Shown piece after piece: positions 36,790 to 45,163 of a stretch of DNA of 64,000 nt. The first letter of the stretch is position 1. The number at the start of each line of letters is the position of its first letter. The stretch is taken from contig NZ_QIRF01000004.1 in NCBI RefSeq assembly GCF_003332825.1, positions 193,241 to 257,240 on the forward strand, given 5' to 3'. Both the position numbers and the translations under genes were made by a program. The notes under the pieces were generated by a model, which had not been told where the DNA came from, did not search any database, and saw only the letters and a program-made list of their open reading frames with translations. This DNA is from Dyella sp. C9 (GTDB lineage: Bacteria > Pseudomonadota > Gammaproteobacteria > Xanthomonadales > Rhodanobacteraceae).

Positions 36790-36945
36790 GCGGGTTCCTT
36801 CAGGTACGGCTTGAGACCGGTCAGTTTAACCCGCCCGTCAAGTCCTTGGGGCCGTGGCGGCCCACGCCTGCCTGGCGGGCCGCCGCCTCGATTTTGAAAA
36901 GGGCTGAAGGCTAGACTGGGCGCCACACCAAGGGAGGGCTTGTGC

Positions 36946-37812
36946 ATGGGCAAGGGAATATGGATTTGGGCGGCAGTGCTGGCTGGCGTGGCTACCGCGG
37001 CGGGCGCGGGCAGCATCAAGGAGGAGGTGCACAAGCAGGCCGAGGCCAGCATGCTGGTGACGGGCACCGTGCAGGTGAACCAGGACGGCACCGTGCAGGG
37101 CTACACGCTGGACAAGCCTGACCAGCTGCCGGCACCGGTGGTGCAGCTGATCGCCAAGAACGTGCCGCACTGGACCTTCCAGCATCCGCCGACCACCGAT
37201 CCGGTCTACACCACCAGCATGAGCCTGCGCCTGCTGGCCGATCCGGTCGATGGGGACAATTTCCGCCTCACCATCCAGGGTGCCTCGTTTGGCGACAAGG
37301 GCACCGCGAGCGGCGAAACCGTGAGCATGAAATCGCGCATTCCACCGCGCTACCCGCAGGAGGCCGCGCGCGCGGGTGTCTCGGGCACGGTCTACCTGCT
37401 GCTGCGGGTAGGGCGCGACGGCCATGTGGAGGACGTGATCGCCGAGCAGGTCAACCTCGACCAGTACGCCAGCCGCGGCGTGATGAATCATTTCCGCGAC
37501 ACGCTCAGCAATGCCGCCCTGGACGTGGCCAGGCAATGGACGTTCAACACGCCCACGCAGGGCGGTGAGGTCGATGCGCCGTACTGGGTCGCACGCGTGC
37601 CGGTGGCGTTCAATCTCAACAAGCCCAACAGCGCGGGTGAACCGCGACGCTACGGCACCTGGCGCATGTACATCCCCGGTCCCCGCCAGGTGGCGCCGTG
37701 GGTGAAGGACCAGCGGCTGCTGGCGACGGCGCCCGATGCGGTGGCCGACGATGGCCTGCATACGCTGGGCACCGGCCTGCAGCTCACTTCGCCGCTGGGC
37801 AGCGGCGGCTGA
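36946..37812 (+). CDS. TonB C-terminal-domain protein (periplasmic)
   Basis: The 288-residue protein has a signal-like N-terminus (GIWIWAAVLAGVATAAGAGS) and a TonB-type C-terminal domain around residues 125-165 (PPRYPQEAARAGVSGTVYLLLRVGRDGHVEDV). It lacks the proline-rich periplasm-spanning stretch of true TonB, so it is more likely a periplasmic TonB-like protein than an energy transducer. GGAGGG lies six bases before the ATG. It is divergent from folE and ends two bases from the convergent methyltransferase gene. Confidence 0.75.
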   Translation: MGKGIWIWAAVLAGVATAAGAGSIKEEVHKQAEASMLVTGTVQVNQDGTVQGYTLDKPDQLPAPVVQLIAKNVPHWTFQHPPTTDPVYTTSMSLRLLADPVDGDNFRLTIQGASFGDKGTASGETVSMKSRIPPRYPQEAARAGVSGTVYLLLRVGRDGHVEDVIAEQVNLDQYASRGVMNHFRDTLSNAALDVARQWTFNTPTQGGEVDAPYWVARVPVAFNLNKPNSAGEPRRYGTWRMYIPGPRQVAPWVKDQRLLATAPDAVADDGLHTLGTGLQLTSPLGSGG

Positions 37813-37814
37813 GT

Positions 37815-38648
37815 TCAGCTGCTGCAGGCCCGGAACAGGCTGATGCGATCAGCCTCGACCGGGCCCTGGGCGCGCAACCACGGCTCACCGGCGACGGTAG
37901 CCGTGCACGGGCCCAGCGTGGCGATGCGAATGGGGCGGCGGCGTGATTCCTGCTGCAGTCGCGCCAGCATGTCGCGCAGCATGCCGCCGCCGAACGGCGT
38001 GTAGAGGTAGAACAGCGTGCCGGCCGAAAGGTCCGCCTCGCGCGCGTCCTGGGCCAGGAAATCCACCCGGTCGAGCTTGAGCGCCCGTGCGCTGTGGCGG
38101 GCGCTGCGCACGTAGGCGTCCTCGTACTCCACGCCGATGGCGCGCGCGCCGCAGTGGATGGTGGTGAGCATCGGCACATGGCCGAGCCCGGAGCCGAGGT
38201 CGACCAGGATGTCTTCCCGGCCGAGTCGGGCGCGATCAAGCAGGTCAAACACATGGCGCGCGGGCGTGGGCTGGTAGAACACCATGTCCGTAGCTGGCGA
38301 GCCGGTCGCGCCGGGCTCGTCGAAGCAGAGCACTTCGCTGACCAGTGCGTCGAGGTGGTCGTAGCCGAGCGGCGCGGGGCGTGCGCAGGGCGTGGCCCAG
38401 CCATCGAGTGCCTGCCTGCCGCCACCCAGCACGATGGCCTGGCGGATCGCCTCGCACAGGCGGTGCTGCACGTCGGCCAGCTTTTCGTGCAAGGTCCGCG
38501 CTCGTCGCAGCAGCGGCGTGCCGTCGGCCTCCTGCGCATGGGCAAGTACATCTTCCAGCCGCTCCATGGCATCGACGCGCTCGCGCAGGCGTTCGGGTTG
38601 TTCTAGCGAATGATCGCTCTCTAGCTCACAGATCAGGTCGTGCAGCAT
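37815..38648 (-). CDS. Class I SAM-dependent methyltransferase
   Basis: The 277-residue protein has a helical N-terminal part rich in Glu/Arg (HSLEQPERLRERVDAMERLED) and a Rossmann methyltransferase core with motif I VDLGSGLGHVPML, the acidic residue in GVEYEDAYV, and DFLAQDA. The FYLYTPFGGGMLRDML segment follows. The substrate is unknown; the DOT1-like LGSGxGHV pattern is only a loose resemblance. The start MLHDLICELE is one choice; the frame stays open upstream for 47 Arg/Gly-rich codons, which I consider non-coding. Confidence 0.75.
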   Translation of the reverse strand: MLHDLICELESDHSLEQPERLRERVDAMERLEDVLAHAQEADGTPLLRRARTLHEKLADVQHRLCEAIRQAIVLGGGRQALDGWATPCARPAPLGYDHLDALVSEVLCFDEPGATGSPATDMVFYQPTPARHVFDLLDRARLGREDILVDLGSGLGHVPMLTTIHCGARAIGVEYEDAYVRSARHSARALKLDRVDFLAQDAREADLSAGTLFYLYTPFGGGMLRDMLARLQQESRRRPIRIATLGPCTATVAGEPWLRAQGPVEADRISLFRACSS

Positions 38649-38876
38649 GGCGAATTCCGACAGGCGTACTTGGCTAACAGGCCGGATGCTGCCATTGATG
38701 GGCCTGCCCGAACTTGAACGCAGGATCCCGCCTCGCCGTGGACCGGGAACGATTCCACGGCCGATGGGTCGCACCCGCCGGCATCGCAAGGTACTGCGCG
38801 TACTTCACAACGACGGGTCATCAAGTTCCTCCGCTGGCGGCCGATAGCTCCTCTGGAACCCCCATCGAGTCTTCCC

Positions 38877-39365
38877 GTGAACATCAACCTGAGCACGACC
38901 AAGTCGAGCATCCCGGTGACCATCGCCAGCACCTCCACGACCGCTACCAACGCCAGCGCGTCGGGCTCGTCGTCGTCGTCGGGCTCGTCCAGCGGTACTT
39001 CGTCCGCAACGACGTCCAGCACTTCCAAGTCGTCGAGCAGCAAGAGCGCCTCGGCGGCGGGTATGGCGGGTGGTGCCGGCGGTGGTTCCAGCAGCTCCAG
39101 CAGCTCGACTTCGACCACGGTCGAGACGTTACAGCGCCTGGTGGCGCAGCTGCAGAAGCAGCTCTCCCAGGAGCAGCAGCAGTTGCAGAAGGCGCAGAAC
39201 AGCAGCAAGGGCCAGGGCGAGGCAGGCATGACCGCCGTGGCCGGCCTGCAGACGCAGGTGGCGACCACCTCGAGCGAACTGGCCACCGCCACCAGCGAAC
39301 TGTCCACCGCCCTGCTGGCCGAAGGCAGCAGCAGTACCGGCAGCCTGGTCAGCACCTCGGCCTGA
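38877..39365 (+). CDS. Ser/Thr-rich low-complexity protein with FlxA-like coiled coil
   Basis: The 162-residue product starts at a GTG and has an N-terminal stretch (about residues 18-78) made almost entirely of Ser, Thr, Ala and Gly, then a Gln-rich coiled coil (VETLQRLVAQLQKQLSQEQQ, about 82-110) reminiscent of FlxA-like proteins, and a second Ser/Thr-rich helix-forming end. No signal peptide or membrane helix is seen. Function is unknown. Coding seems real because the coiled-coil heptads are coherent, but the low complexity lowers certainty. Confidence 0.6.
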   Translation: MNINLSTTKSSIPVTIASTSTTATNASASGSSSSSGSSSGTSSATTSSTSKSSSSKSASAAGMAGGAGGGSSSSSSSTSTTVETLQRLVAQLQKQLSQEQQQLQKAQNSSKGQGEAGMTAVAGLQTQVATTSSELATATSELSTALLAEGSSSTGSLVSTSA

Positions 39366-39387
39366 GCGCCATCCGGCGCCGGGGTGC

Positions 39388-40836
39388 TCAAACCTCGGCG
39401 TCGTCCTCGCCGGCGTCTTCGAGCGTCGGCAGGTTGTCGCCCAGCAACTGCTTCGCCTCGTCGCCCGAAAGGGTCTCCACGCCACGCAACTTGCGCTCGA
39501 TGGCGCGCGTGCGCACGCTGGCCTGGTCGATCACGTTGCTGGCCTCGCTAAGCTTTTTGCGGGTCTTTTCCAGCACCGTGCCGAACTTGCCGAACTCGGT
39601 CTTCACCGCGCCGAGCAGGGTCCACACCTCGCTGCTGCGCTTGGCGATGGCCAGCGTGCGGAAGCCCATCTGCAGGCTGTTGAGCAGCGCGGTGAGCGTG
39701 GTGGGGCCGGCCACGGTGACGTGGTGTTCGCGCTGCAGCGTCTCGAACAGCCCCGGGCGGCGGATCACTTCCGCATACAGGCCCTCGGTGGGCAGGAACA
39801 GCACGGCGAAGTCGGTGGTGTGCGGCGGCGCCACGTACTTGCTGCGGATGCGCTTGGCCTCCTCGCGCACGCGCGTTTCCAGCGCGCGGCCCGCCTGTGC
39901 GGCGGCCTCGGCATCGGCGGCCTCCTGGGCATCGAGCAGGCGCTGGTAGTCCTCCACCGGGAACTTCGCGTCGATCGGCAGGTAGAGCTGGCCGCCCTCG
40001 CTGGCGCCGGGCATGCGTATGGCAAATTCCACGCGCTCGCTGCTGTCGGGAATGGTGGCCACGTTGGCGTCGTACTGCTCGGTGGTGAGCAGCTGTTCGA
40101 GCAGCGCGCTCAGCTGCACTTCGCCGAGGATGCCGCGCGTCTTCACGTTGGTGAGCACGCGCTTGAGGTCACCCACGCCGGTGGCGAGGTTCTGCATTTC
40201 GCCCAGGCCGCGCTGCACCTGTTCCAGCCGCTCGGACACCAGCGCGAAGGACTGGCCCAGGCGCGTTTCCAGCGTGGTCTGCAGCTTCTCGTCCACGGTG
40301 GCGCGCATCTGTTCCAGCTTGGCGGCGTTGTCGTCCTGGATCGCCTTGAGCTTGGTTTCCAGCGTGGCGCGTACTTCGTTGAGGCGCTTCTCGTTGTCGG
40401 CGGTGAGCGCGGCCAGGCGCTGCTGCTGCTGTTCGCCGAAGCGGTTGAGGGTAAGCGTGAGCTCCTCGCGGCTGTGGCGTGCATCGTCGGCCAGGCGCTG
40501 GGCCAGCGACTGCAGGCCGTTGTCGGTGCGTTCGGTGAGCAGGTCCAGGCGCTGCCCGAACTGGGCGATGCGCTCGTGCTGCTGCGTGCTCATGTTGCCC
40601 AGCTGCTCCTGCACCAGGCCGCGGAACTGGGTCAGCGTCTGGCCGATCTCGCCGCGCCCGGCGCGCTGCTCCTGCGCCAGTGCTTCGCGCAGATGGCGGT
40701 TGTCGTCCTTGAGGGTATCCAGGCGCGCGGTGAGGCCGCCATCGTCGCGCTGGCGCAGCAGGCTCATCACTTGCAGCGCGAGCACCGCCAGCACGGCGAG
40801 GACAAGCACGATCAACAGGATTTCGGTGGCGGACAT
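39388..40836 (-). CDS. rmuC: DNA recombination protein RmuC
   Basis: The 482-residue protein has an N-terminal membrane helix (ILLIVLVLAVLAVLALQVM), a long coiled-coil region to about residue 210, and the RmuC nuclease-like domain (RGILGEVQLSALLEQLL, RVEFAIRMPG, LPIDAKFPVEDYQRLL). RmuC limits inversions between short repeats and has a predicted PD-(D/E)XK-type core. Length is typical. The start MSATEIL is preferred to MLPGTAM because it directly precedes the helix. It is a single gene convergent with the Ser-rich gene. Confidence 0.93.
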   Translation of the reverse strand: MSATEILLIVLVLAVLAVLALQVMSLLRQRDDGGLTARLDTLKDDNRHLREALAQEQRAGRGEIGQTLTQFRGLVQEQLGNMSTQQHERIAQFGQRLDLLTERTDNGLQSLAQRLADDARHSREELTLTLNRFGEQQQQRLAALTADNEKRLNEVRATLETKLKAIQDDNAAKLEQMRATVDEKLQTTLETRLGQSFALVSERLEQVQRGLGEMQNLATGVGDLKRVLTNVKTRGILGEVQLSALLEQLLTTEQYDANVATIPDSSERVEFAIRMPGASEGGQLYLPIDAKFPVEDYQRLLDAQEAADAEAAAQAGRALETRVREEAKRIRSKYVAPPHTTDFAVLFLPTEGLYAEVIRRPGLFETLQREHHVTVAGPTTLTALLNSLQMGFRTLAIAKRSSEVWTLLGAVKTEFGKFGTVLEKTRKKLSEASNVIDQASVRTRAIERKLRGVETLSGDEAKQLLGDNLPTLEDAGEDDAEV

Positions 40837-40894
40837 CGCGGTACCTGGTAGCACAGGGCGCCAAGTGTACGCGCTGGCGTCTCAGATGCCGGGA

Positions 40895-42106
40895 TCAGGC
40901 CGCATCGACCGGGAAGGCACCCTGGTCGTAGGCCTTGGCATAGGCCTTCCAGTCGCGACGTGTCTGGTTGGCGCAGGTTTCGGCCAGTTCCAGCAGTTGG
41001 CCGGGCCAGCGGCGTTTTCCGGCGAAGGCGATCAGGGTGTCGGCGGTGGCCGAGCCCTGGCGCCCGCTGCTGCGCAGCTGCGACCAGGCGGTGAGCCGGC
41101 CCATGGCGCCAAGCACGCCTTCAAGCCGTTCGAGCTTGCCGTTCCAGCTGGCCAGCGCCACGCGGTCCTCGGTGGGCTGCAGGCCGCGCAGCACGTAGCT
41201 CTTCTTGCCCATGGTCACGGCGCGTAGGAAGGCCGGCGAGATCGCCTGCATGCGCTGTTGCACGCCGACCACGCGTGCCGCCTCGCTGGCCCAGGCGGGT
41301 TGTTCGATCTGCAGCTGCGGCACCAGCGAGGAGGGCAGGGCCTCCTTGAGGTCGAGGAAGTAGTTGCCGTCGGGCGAACCCTTGCCCTCGACCAGGATGG
41401 AGTAGCGATCCACGCCGAGGCTGCCGGTGCCGGCGATGCGGCGCGCCACGTCCAGCACCTGGTAGAAGCCGGGGTTGGCCTCCTTCGCGCAGATCTTGCC
41501 GATCAGCGCGGTGACCTTCTCGCGCTGCCGCCCGGTGACCGGCAAGGCGCGCTTGCCGTCCAGGCGGATCAGCCGGCGCTTGCCCTTGCGTTCGGTGCGT
41601 CCGTCGAGGAAATGCTGGCGCAGGCGTCCGCGCAGGTCGTTGAGCAGGTCGCCCACCATGCCCTGCGCGATGTCGCGTTCGATCCAGCGCGCCTTGCCCA
41701 GGGCCAGCGCGCCGCGATAGGCGTCAAGGAAGTTGGCGCACAGGTGGCGCGCCTGCGCCTTGCTCAGCCCGAGGCTGCCGGCCGCGAGGTGCACGCTGGT
41801 CAGCAGGCGGATCAGCTCCCAGCTGCACGGTGCCAGCGCGGCCTCGTCGAAATCGTTGAGGTCGAAATAGACCAGCCGGTTGTCGCCCTTGTAGCTGCCG
41901 AAGTTCTCCAGGTGCAGGTCGCCGCACACCCAGGTGGGCGGCGCCTTGGCGAACACCTTGGCCTCGGGCAGCTGCGCGTAGAACAGGTGGCAGGTGCCGC
42001 GCAGGAATACGAAGGGATCGCGGCGCATCGCCGCGTACTTGCGTTGCAGCCGTTCGGGGTCACGCCCGGTGTTGAAGTCACGGATGGTTTCGACGACATC
42101 GGACAT
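40895..42106 (-). CDS. DUF2252 family protein (kinase-like fold)
   Basis: The 403-residue protein has the DUF2252 signatures RMRRDPFVFLRGT-like KYAAMRRDPFVFLRG near the N-terminus, VCGDLHLENFG near residue 64 and YFDLNDFDEA near 81, which mirror the catalytic and metal motifs of aminoglycoside-phosphotransferase-like kinases. The substrate is not known for the family. An in-frame GTG two codons upstream is also possible. The RlmI-like gene ends 31 bp upstream on the same strand, so co-transcription is likely. Confidence 0.88.
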   Translation of the reverse strand: MSDVVETIRDFNTGRDPERLQRKYAAMRRDPFVFLRGTCHLFYAQLPEAKVFAKAPPTWVCGDLHLENFGSYKGDNRLVYFDLNDFDEAALAPCSWELIRLLTSVHLAAGSLGLSKAQARHLCANFLDAYRGALALGKARWIERDIAQGMVGDLLNDLRGRLRQHFLDGRTERKGKRRLIRLDGKRALPVTGRQREKVTALIGKICAKEANPGFYQVLDVARRIAGTGSLGVDRYSILVEGKGSPDGNYFLDLKEALPSSLVPQLQIEQPAWASEAARVVGVQQRMQAISPAFLRAVTMGKKSYVLRGLQPTEDRVALASWNGKLERLEGVLGAMGRLTAWSQLRSSGRQGSATADTLIAFAGKRRWPGQLLELAETCANQTRRDWKAYAKAYDQGAFPVDAA

Positions 42107-42136
42107 GACCACGCTCCAGCAGGGCAGGTGCTCAGG

Positions 42137-43312
42137 CTACATCACGCGGCAGAACACGGCCTTGAGGTAGCGGCCTTCCGGCACGTCGCTGCGGAACGGA
42201 TGGTCGGCACCCGCGCCGGCCACGTGCAGCACCTGGATCTCGCGACCGGCATTGAGCGCCACGCGACGCAGCATCTCCAGGAAATCCGCCTCGCTGACCA
42301 GGCCGGTGCACGAGCAGGTGAGCAGCAGGCCGCCCGGCGGGATCACGTCGAGTGCCAGGCGATTCATCGCGAAGTACTTCTTCAGCGCGTCCACCACCTT
42401 GTTGCGGTCGCGGGTGAGCTTGGCCGGGTCCAGGATCACCGCGTCGTACTGCTCGCCACGTGCCACCGCGTTGCGCAGCCAGTCGAAGATGTCGGCCGCC
42501 TCGAACGCCACCGGCACGTCGTTGGCCTCGGCGTTGGCGCGGGCGATCTCCAGGATGCCCGGGTCCATGTCCACGCCGGTGGCCGAAGCCGCACCCGCGG
42601 CCAGCGCATGCACGGCAAAGCCGCCGGCGTTGCAGCACAGGTCCAGCACGCGGCGGCCCTTGGCCAGGCGCGCGAAGTGATGGCGGTTCTCGCGCTGGTC
42701 GGCGAAGAAGCCGGTCTTGTGGCCATAGCCCGGTGCCGCATGGAAACGCAGGCCGTGCTCGTGCACTTCCACCGGCGCCGGCGCCTCGGGCGAGCGGCAG
42801 TCGAAGGATTCCTGCTTCTGCACGTGGTTCTCGGCGAACCAGTACAGGCGCGCCTCCGGGAAGTGGCGCTTGAGCGCGGCGTGGATGGCCTCGCGGAAGC
42901 GCCACATGCCGGCGGCGAAGTATTCGATCACCAGGATGTCGGCATAGCGGTCCACCACCAGGCCCGACAGGCCATCACCCTCGCTGTGCACCACGCGCCA
43001 GGCGTCGCTCACGCGATCGAGTTGCAGCAGCTCCTGGCGCAGCGCAATCGCGCGGTCGATGCGCGTGGCGATCCACTGGGCGTCGATGGCCTCGGCCGGG
43101 TCGGTGGTGAGCAGGCGCAACGCGATGCGCGCATGCCCATTCCAGAAGCCACGACCGACGAAGCGGCCCTTGGCGTCCTCGACATCGACCACGCTGCCCG
43201 GGGGCAGGCGGTTCTCGGGCTTGTGCACCTGCGCGGACCACACCCAGGGGTGGCCGGGGCTGCGGTCGGACTTGAGGCGGATGACGGGGAGGGGGGAAGC
43301 GGGGGTACTCAT
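42137..43312 (-). CDS. rlmI: 23S rRNA (cytosine) methyltransferase, RlmI-like
   Basis: The 391-residue protein has an N-terminal PUA domain (GHPWVWSAQVHKPENRLPPGSVVDVED), a middle domain (ERDGLSGLVVDRY-like SEGDGLSGLVVDRYADILV), and a class I methyltransferase domain with motif I VLDLCCNAGGFAVHA, DAVILDPAKLTR and the catalytic-cysteine region LLTCSCTG. This matches RlmI, the m5C1962 methyltransferase of 23S rRNA in E. coli. Paralogues of the family are common, so the exact target is inferred. REP-like repeats lie just upstream. Confidence 0.87.
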   Translation of the reverse strand: MSTPASPLPVIRLKSDRSPGHPWVWSAQVHKPENRLPPGSVVDVEDAKGRFVGRGFWNGHARIALRLLTTDPAEAIDAQWIATRIDRAIALRQELLQLDRVSDAWRVVHSEGDGLSGLVVDRYADILVIEYFAAGMWRFREAIHAALKRHFPEARLYWFAENHVQKQESFDCRSPEAPAPVEVHEHGLRFHAAPGYGHKTGFFADQRENRHHFARLAKGRRVLDLCCNAGGFAVHALAAGAASATGVDMDPGILEIARANAEANDVPVAFEAADIFDWLRNAVARGEQYDAVILDPAKLTRDRNKVVDALKKYFAMNRLALDVIPPGGLLLTCSCTGLVSEADFLEMLRRVALNAGREIQVLHVAGAGADHPFRSDVPEGRYLKAVFCRVM

Positions 43313-43352
43313 CCGCGTATTGTAGCGGGCCGGGCCGCCGTGCGACGCCCGG

Positions 43353-43440
43353 CTGCAGGGGCGCACCCTGTGCGCGACCGCAGCGCCCGGGCGTCACCGC
43401 TACGTAGGCTCTTCGCGCACAGGGTGCGCTCCTACAGGGG
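43353..43440. repeat. REP-like inverted pair
   Basis: Two head-to-head copies lie between the RlmI-like and the small membrane-protein genes: 43353-43379 (CTGCAGGGGCGCACCCTGTG and on) and 43412-43440 (TTCGCGCACAGGGTGCGCTC and on). Confidence 0.65.
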
Positions 43441-43443
43441 GTG

Positions 43444-43878
43444 TCAGCGCAGGCGCAGCGCCAGCCAGGACAGCAGGGCGAGCAGGTTGATGCCCAGGCG
43501 GGCCACGCCCGGCCCCGCCACCGCCAGCAGGAAGCCCTCGCTGCCGAAATGCCAGTCCAGCCCCAGCCGCACCGGCAGGTGCAGCGTGGCGTACACGTTC
43601 ACGAAGCCGCCGGTGTACAGCGCGTAGCTGAGGATCGGCGTGGCGATAAGCGGCAACTGCAGCAGCTGGGCCCAGCCCGACAGCGACACGCCGCGCTCGC
43701 TGCCTTCCAGCAGCAGCACGCCGGCCACCAGTATGAAGGTGTAGAGCACCAGTCCGATCACCGCCACCAGCGAATCGTGCGTGCCGAACGGCAGCAGCCG
43801 GCGCAGCATGTTCACCATGCCCATGAAGCCGCCGGCCACTTCGAGGATGCCGATCAGTCGGAAAAGGAAATTGCGCAC
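43444..43878 (-). CDS. Four-TM membrane protein (144 aa)
   Basis: The 144-residue product has four hydrophobic segments, for instance LVAVIGLVLYTFILVAGVLLL and LPLIATPILSYALYTGGFV, and ends in basic LALRLR. I chose the GTG start (VRNFLFRLIGILEVAGGF) because AGGGATGGG lies just before it and the basic-then-hydrophobic pattern begins there; a TTG six codons upstream is the alternative. No named family is recognised. The downstream end touches a REP-like copy. Confidence 0.65.
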   Translation of the reverse strand: MRNFLFRLIGILEVAGGFMGMVNMLRRLLPFGTHDSLVAVIGLVLYTFILVAGVLLLEGSERGVSLSGWAQLLQLPLIATPILSYALYTGGFVNVYATLHLPVRLGLDWHFGSEGFLLAVAGPGVARLGINLLALLSWLALRLR

Positions 43879-43972
43879 GTGCCCATCCCTACCCAAAAGT
43901 CGGGAGCATAGCGGAACGCTCTTGCCCAGCGCGCACCTTCAGGCACGCGAGGCGCAGGCGGTCATAAAACGC

Positions 43973-45109
43973 TCAGGACCCGGGAAAAGCGTGGCAATCG
44001 ACCCAATCGACCCCGCTGTCCGCCGTGTGGTCCAGCAACCATGGCACTGCTGCCTGCGCCTTAGGGTGGATGTCGTGGAACAGGATCACCCCACGGCGCC
44101 AAAGCAGCATCAGGGTCAGCACCCGTTGTTTTACCTGGTCGGCATCGACCTTGCTGCTCCAGTCTTGCGAGTCGATATTCCAGAGAACCACGCGCAGCCC
44201 CTGCGCATCAAAGAACGGTCCGCTGTCTGCACGACGTTGGCCATAGGGCGGGCGGAACAGCGGGGCGTAGCTGCCGGGAAGGCTGTCGTGGACCAGCGCA
44301 ATGGTCCTCTCGACCGAGTCCTGCCACTCGGGCCAGGAGCTGTGCGACTTGTGCTCCCAGCCGTGAGCACCCACGCACATGCCCTGGTAGCTCGCCGCCA
44401 ACTGGGCCGCGGGTGTCTGCTGCAAACGAGCCTGCAGCGGCGCACCGAGCAGGAAGAAGGTCGCCGTGAGCTGTCGCTGGCGCAGCACGGCAAGCAACTT
44501 GTCCGTGTTGCCATCCGCTCGCGTCGGGCCATCGTCGAAGGTCAGCAGGAAGTGGCGGTCTGGCAGTTCGTTGCCGCTTAGCTCGCGGGGTGAATAGGTA
44601 TCCACTTCGCTGCTGATCTGTGGGAACAAGGAAGCTAGTCGCAATAACTCGTCCAGATAGGTGCGATGAAAATCCCCTGCTGCCTTGAACCAGGCGGTGT
44701 AGCGATCGCCCTCCGCAACCGTGAAGTGGTCGGCGGTCTTCTTGAAATCATCCTCGCTCGTTACGCGGGTGCAGAACGCGTCAGCCGGCTGGCAATGGGC
44801 GGCCGCGAGCTGATAGTTCGACGTCAGGCGCTGCCAGTAGATGGAGCGCATGTGGTCCACTGCTCCGCGGTCAAGCTGCTTGAGCTTCAGCTCATCCCTT
44901 AGGTCGTCGTCACCGAGTTTCTCGCTAGCGGCGAGCGCGTGGCCAAATGCCAGCAGCTCGGCGCGCGAGGCACGGTCGAATGCTGCTGGTGAATTGAGCG
45001 GCTCAGGCCACAGGCTCCTATCCATCGAGGCGACGGCACTGGGACCGGCGGCATGTGATGGCCCGACCAAGAGAGCTGCCAGCCCCAGCAGGGCAGGAAG
45101 TTTGCGCAT
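43973..45109 (-). CDS. Secreted polysaccharide deacetylase (CE4/NodB) with N-terminal helical domain
   Basis: After a signal peptide (LPALLGLAALLVGPSHAAG) comes a helical domain of about 160 residues without recognisable motifs, then a NodB homology domain: motif 1 LTFDDGPTRADGN, motif 2 HGWEHKSHS with the zinc histidines, motif 3 LFRPPYGQRR, motif 4 VLWNIDSQDW and motif 5 ILFHDIHP. All catalytic residues are in place. Substrate may be chitin-like, peptidoglycan or exopolysaccharide N-acetyl groups. It follows the terminator of the YfaP/TPR gene and probably has its own promoter. Confidence 0.88.
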   Translation of the reverse strand: MRKLPALLGLAALLVGPSHAAGPSAVASMDRSLWPEPLNSPAAFDRASRAELLAFGHALAASEKLGDDDLRDELKLKQLDRGAVDHMRSIYWQRLTSNYQLAAAHCQPADAFCTRVTSEDDFKKTADHFTVAEGDRYTAWFKAAGDFHRTYLDELLRLASLFPQISSEVDTYSPRELSGNELPDRHFLLTFDDGPTRADGNTDKLLAVLRQRQLTATFFLLGAPLQARLQQTPAAQLAASYQGMCVGAHGWEHKSHSSWPEWQDSVERTIALVHDSLPGSYAPLFRPPYGQRRADSGPFFDAQGLRVVLWNIDSQDWSSKVDADQVKQRVLTLMLLWRRGVILFHDIHPKAQAAVPWLLDHTADSGVDWVDCHAFPGS

Positions 45110-45130
45110 GGATCAAGGACTCCGGCAATG

Positions 45131-45155
45131 AAAAACCCCCGGGGATCCGGGGGTT
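45131..45155 (-). terminator. Rho-independent terminator after the YfaP/TPR gene
   Basis: A 9-bp stem AACCCCCGG/CCGGGGGTT with a four-base loop, followed on the minus strand by TTTTT. It sits 9 bp beyond the stop of the YfaP/TPR gene and before the deacetylase start. Confidence 0.85.
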
Positions 45156-45163
45156 GAGAGGAC

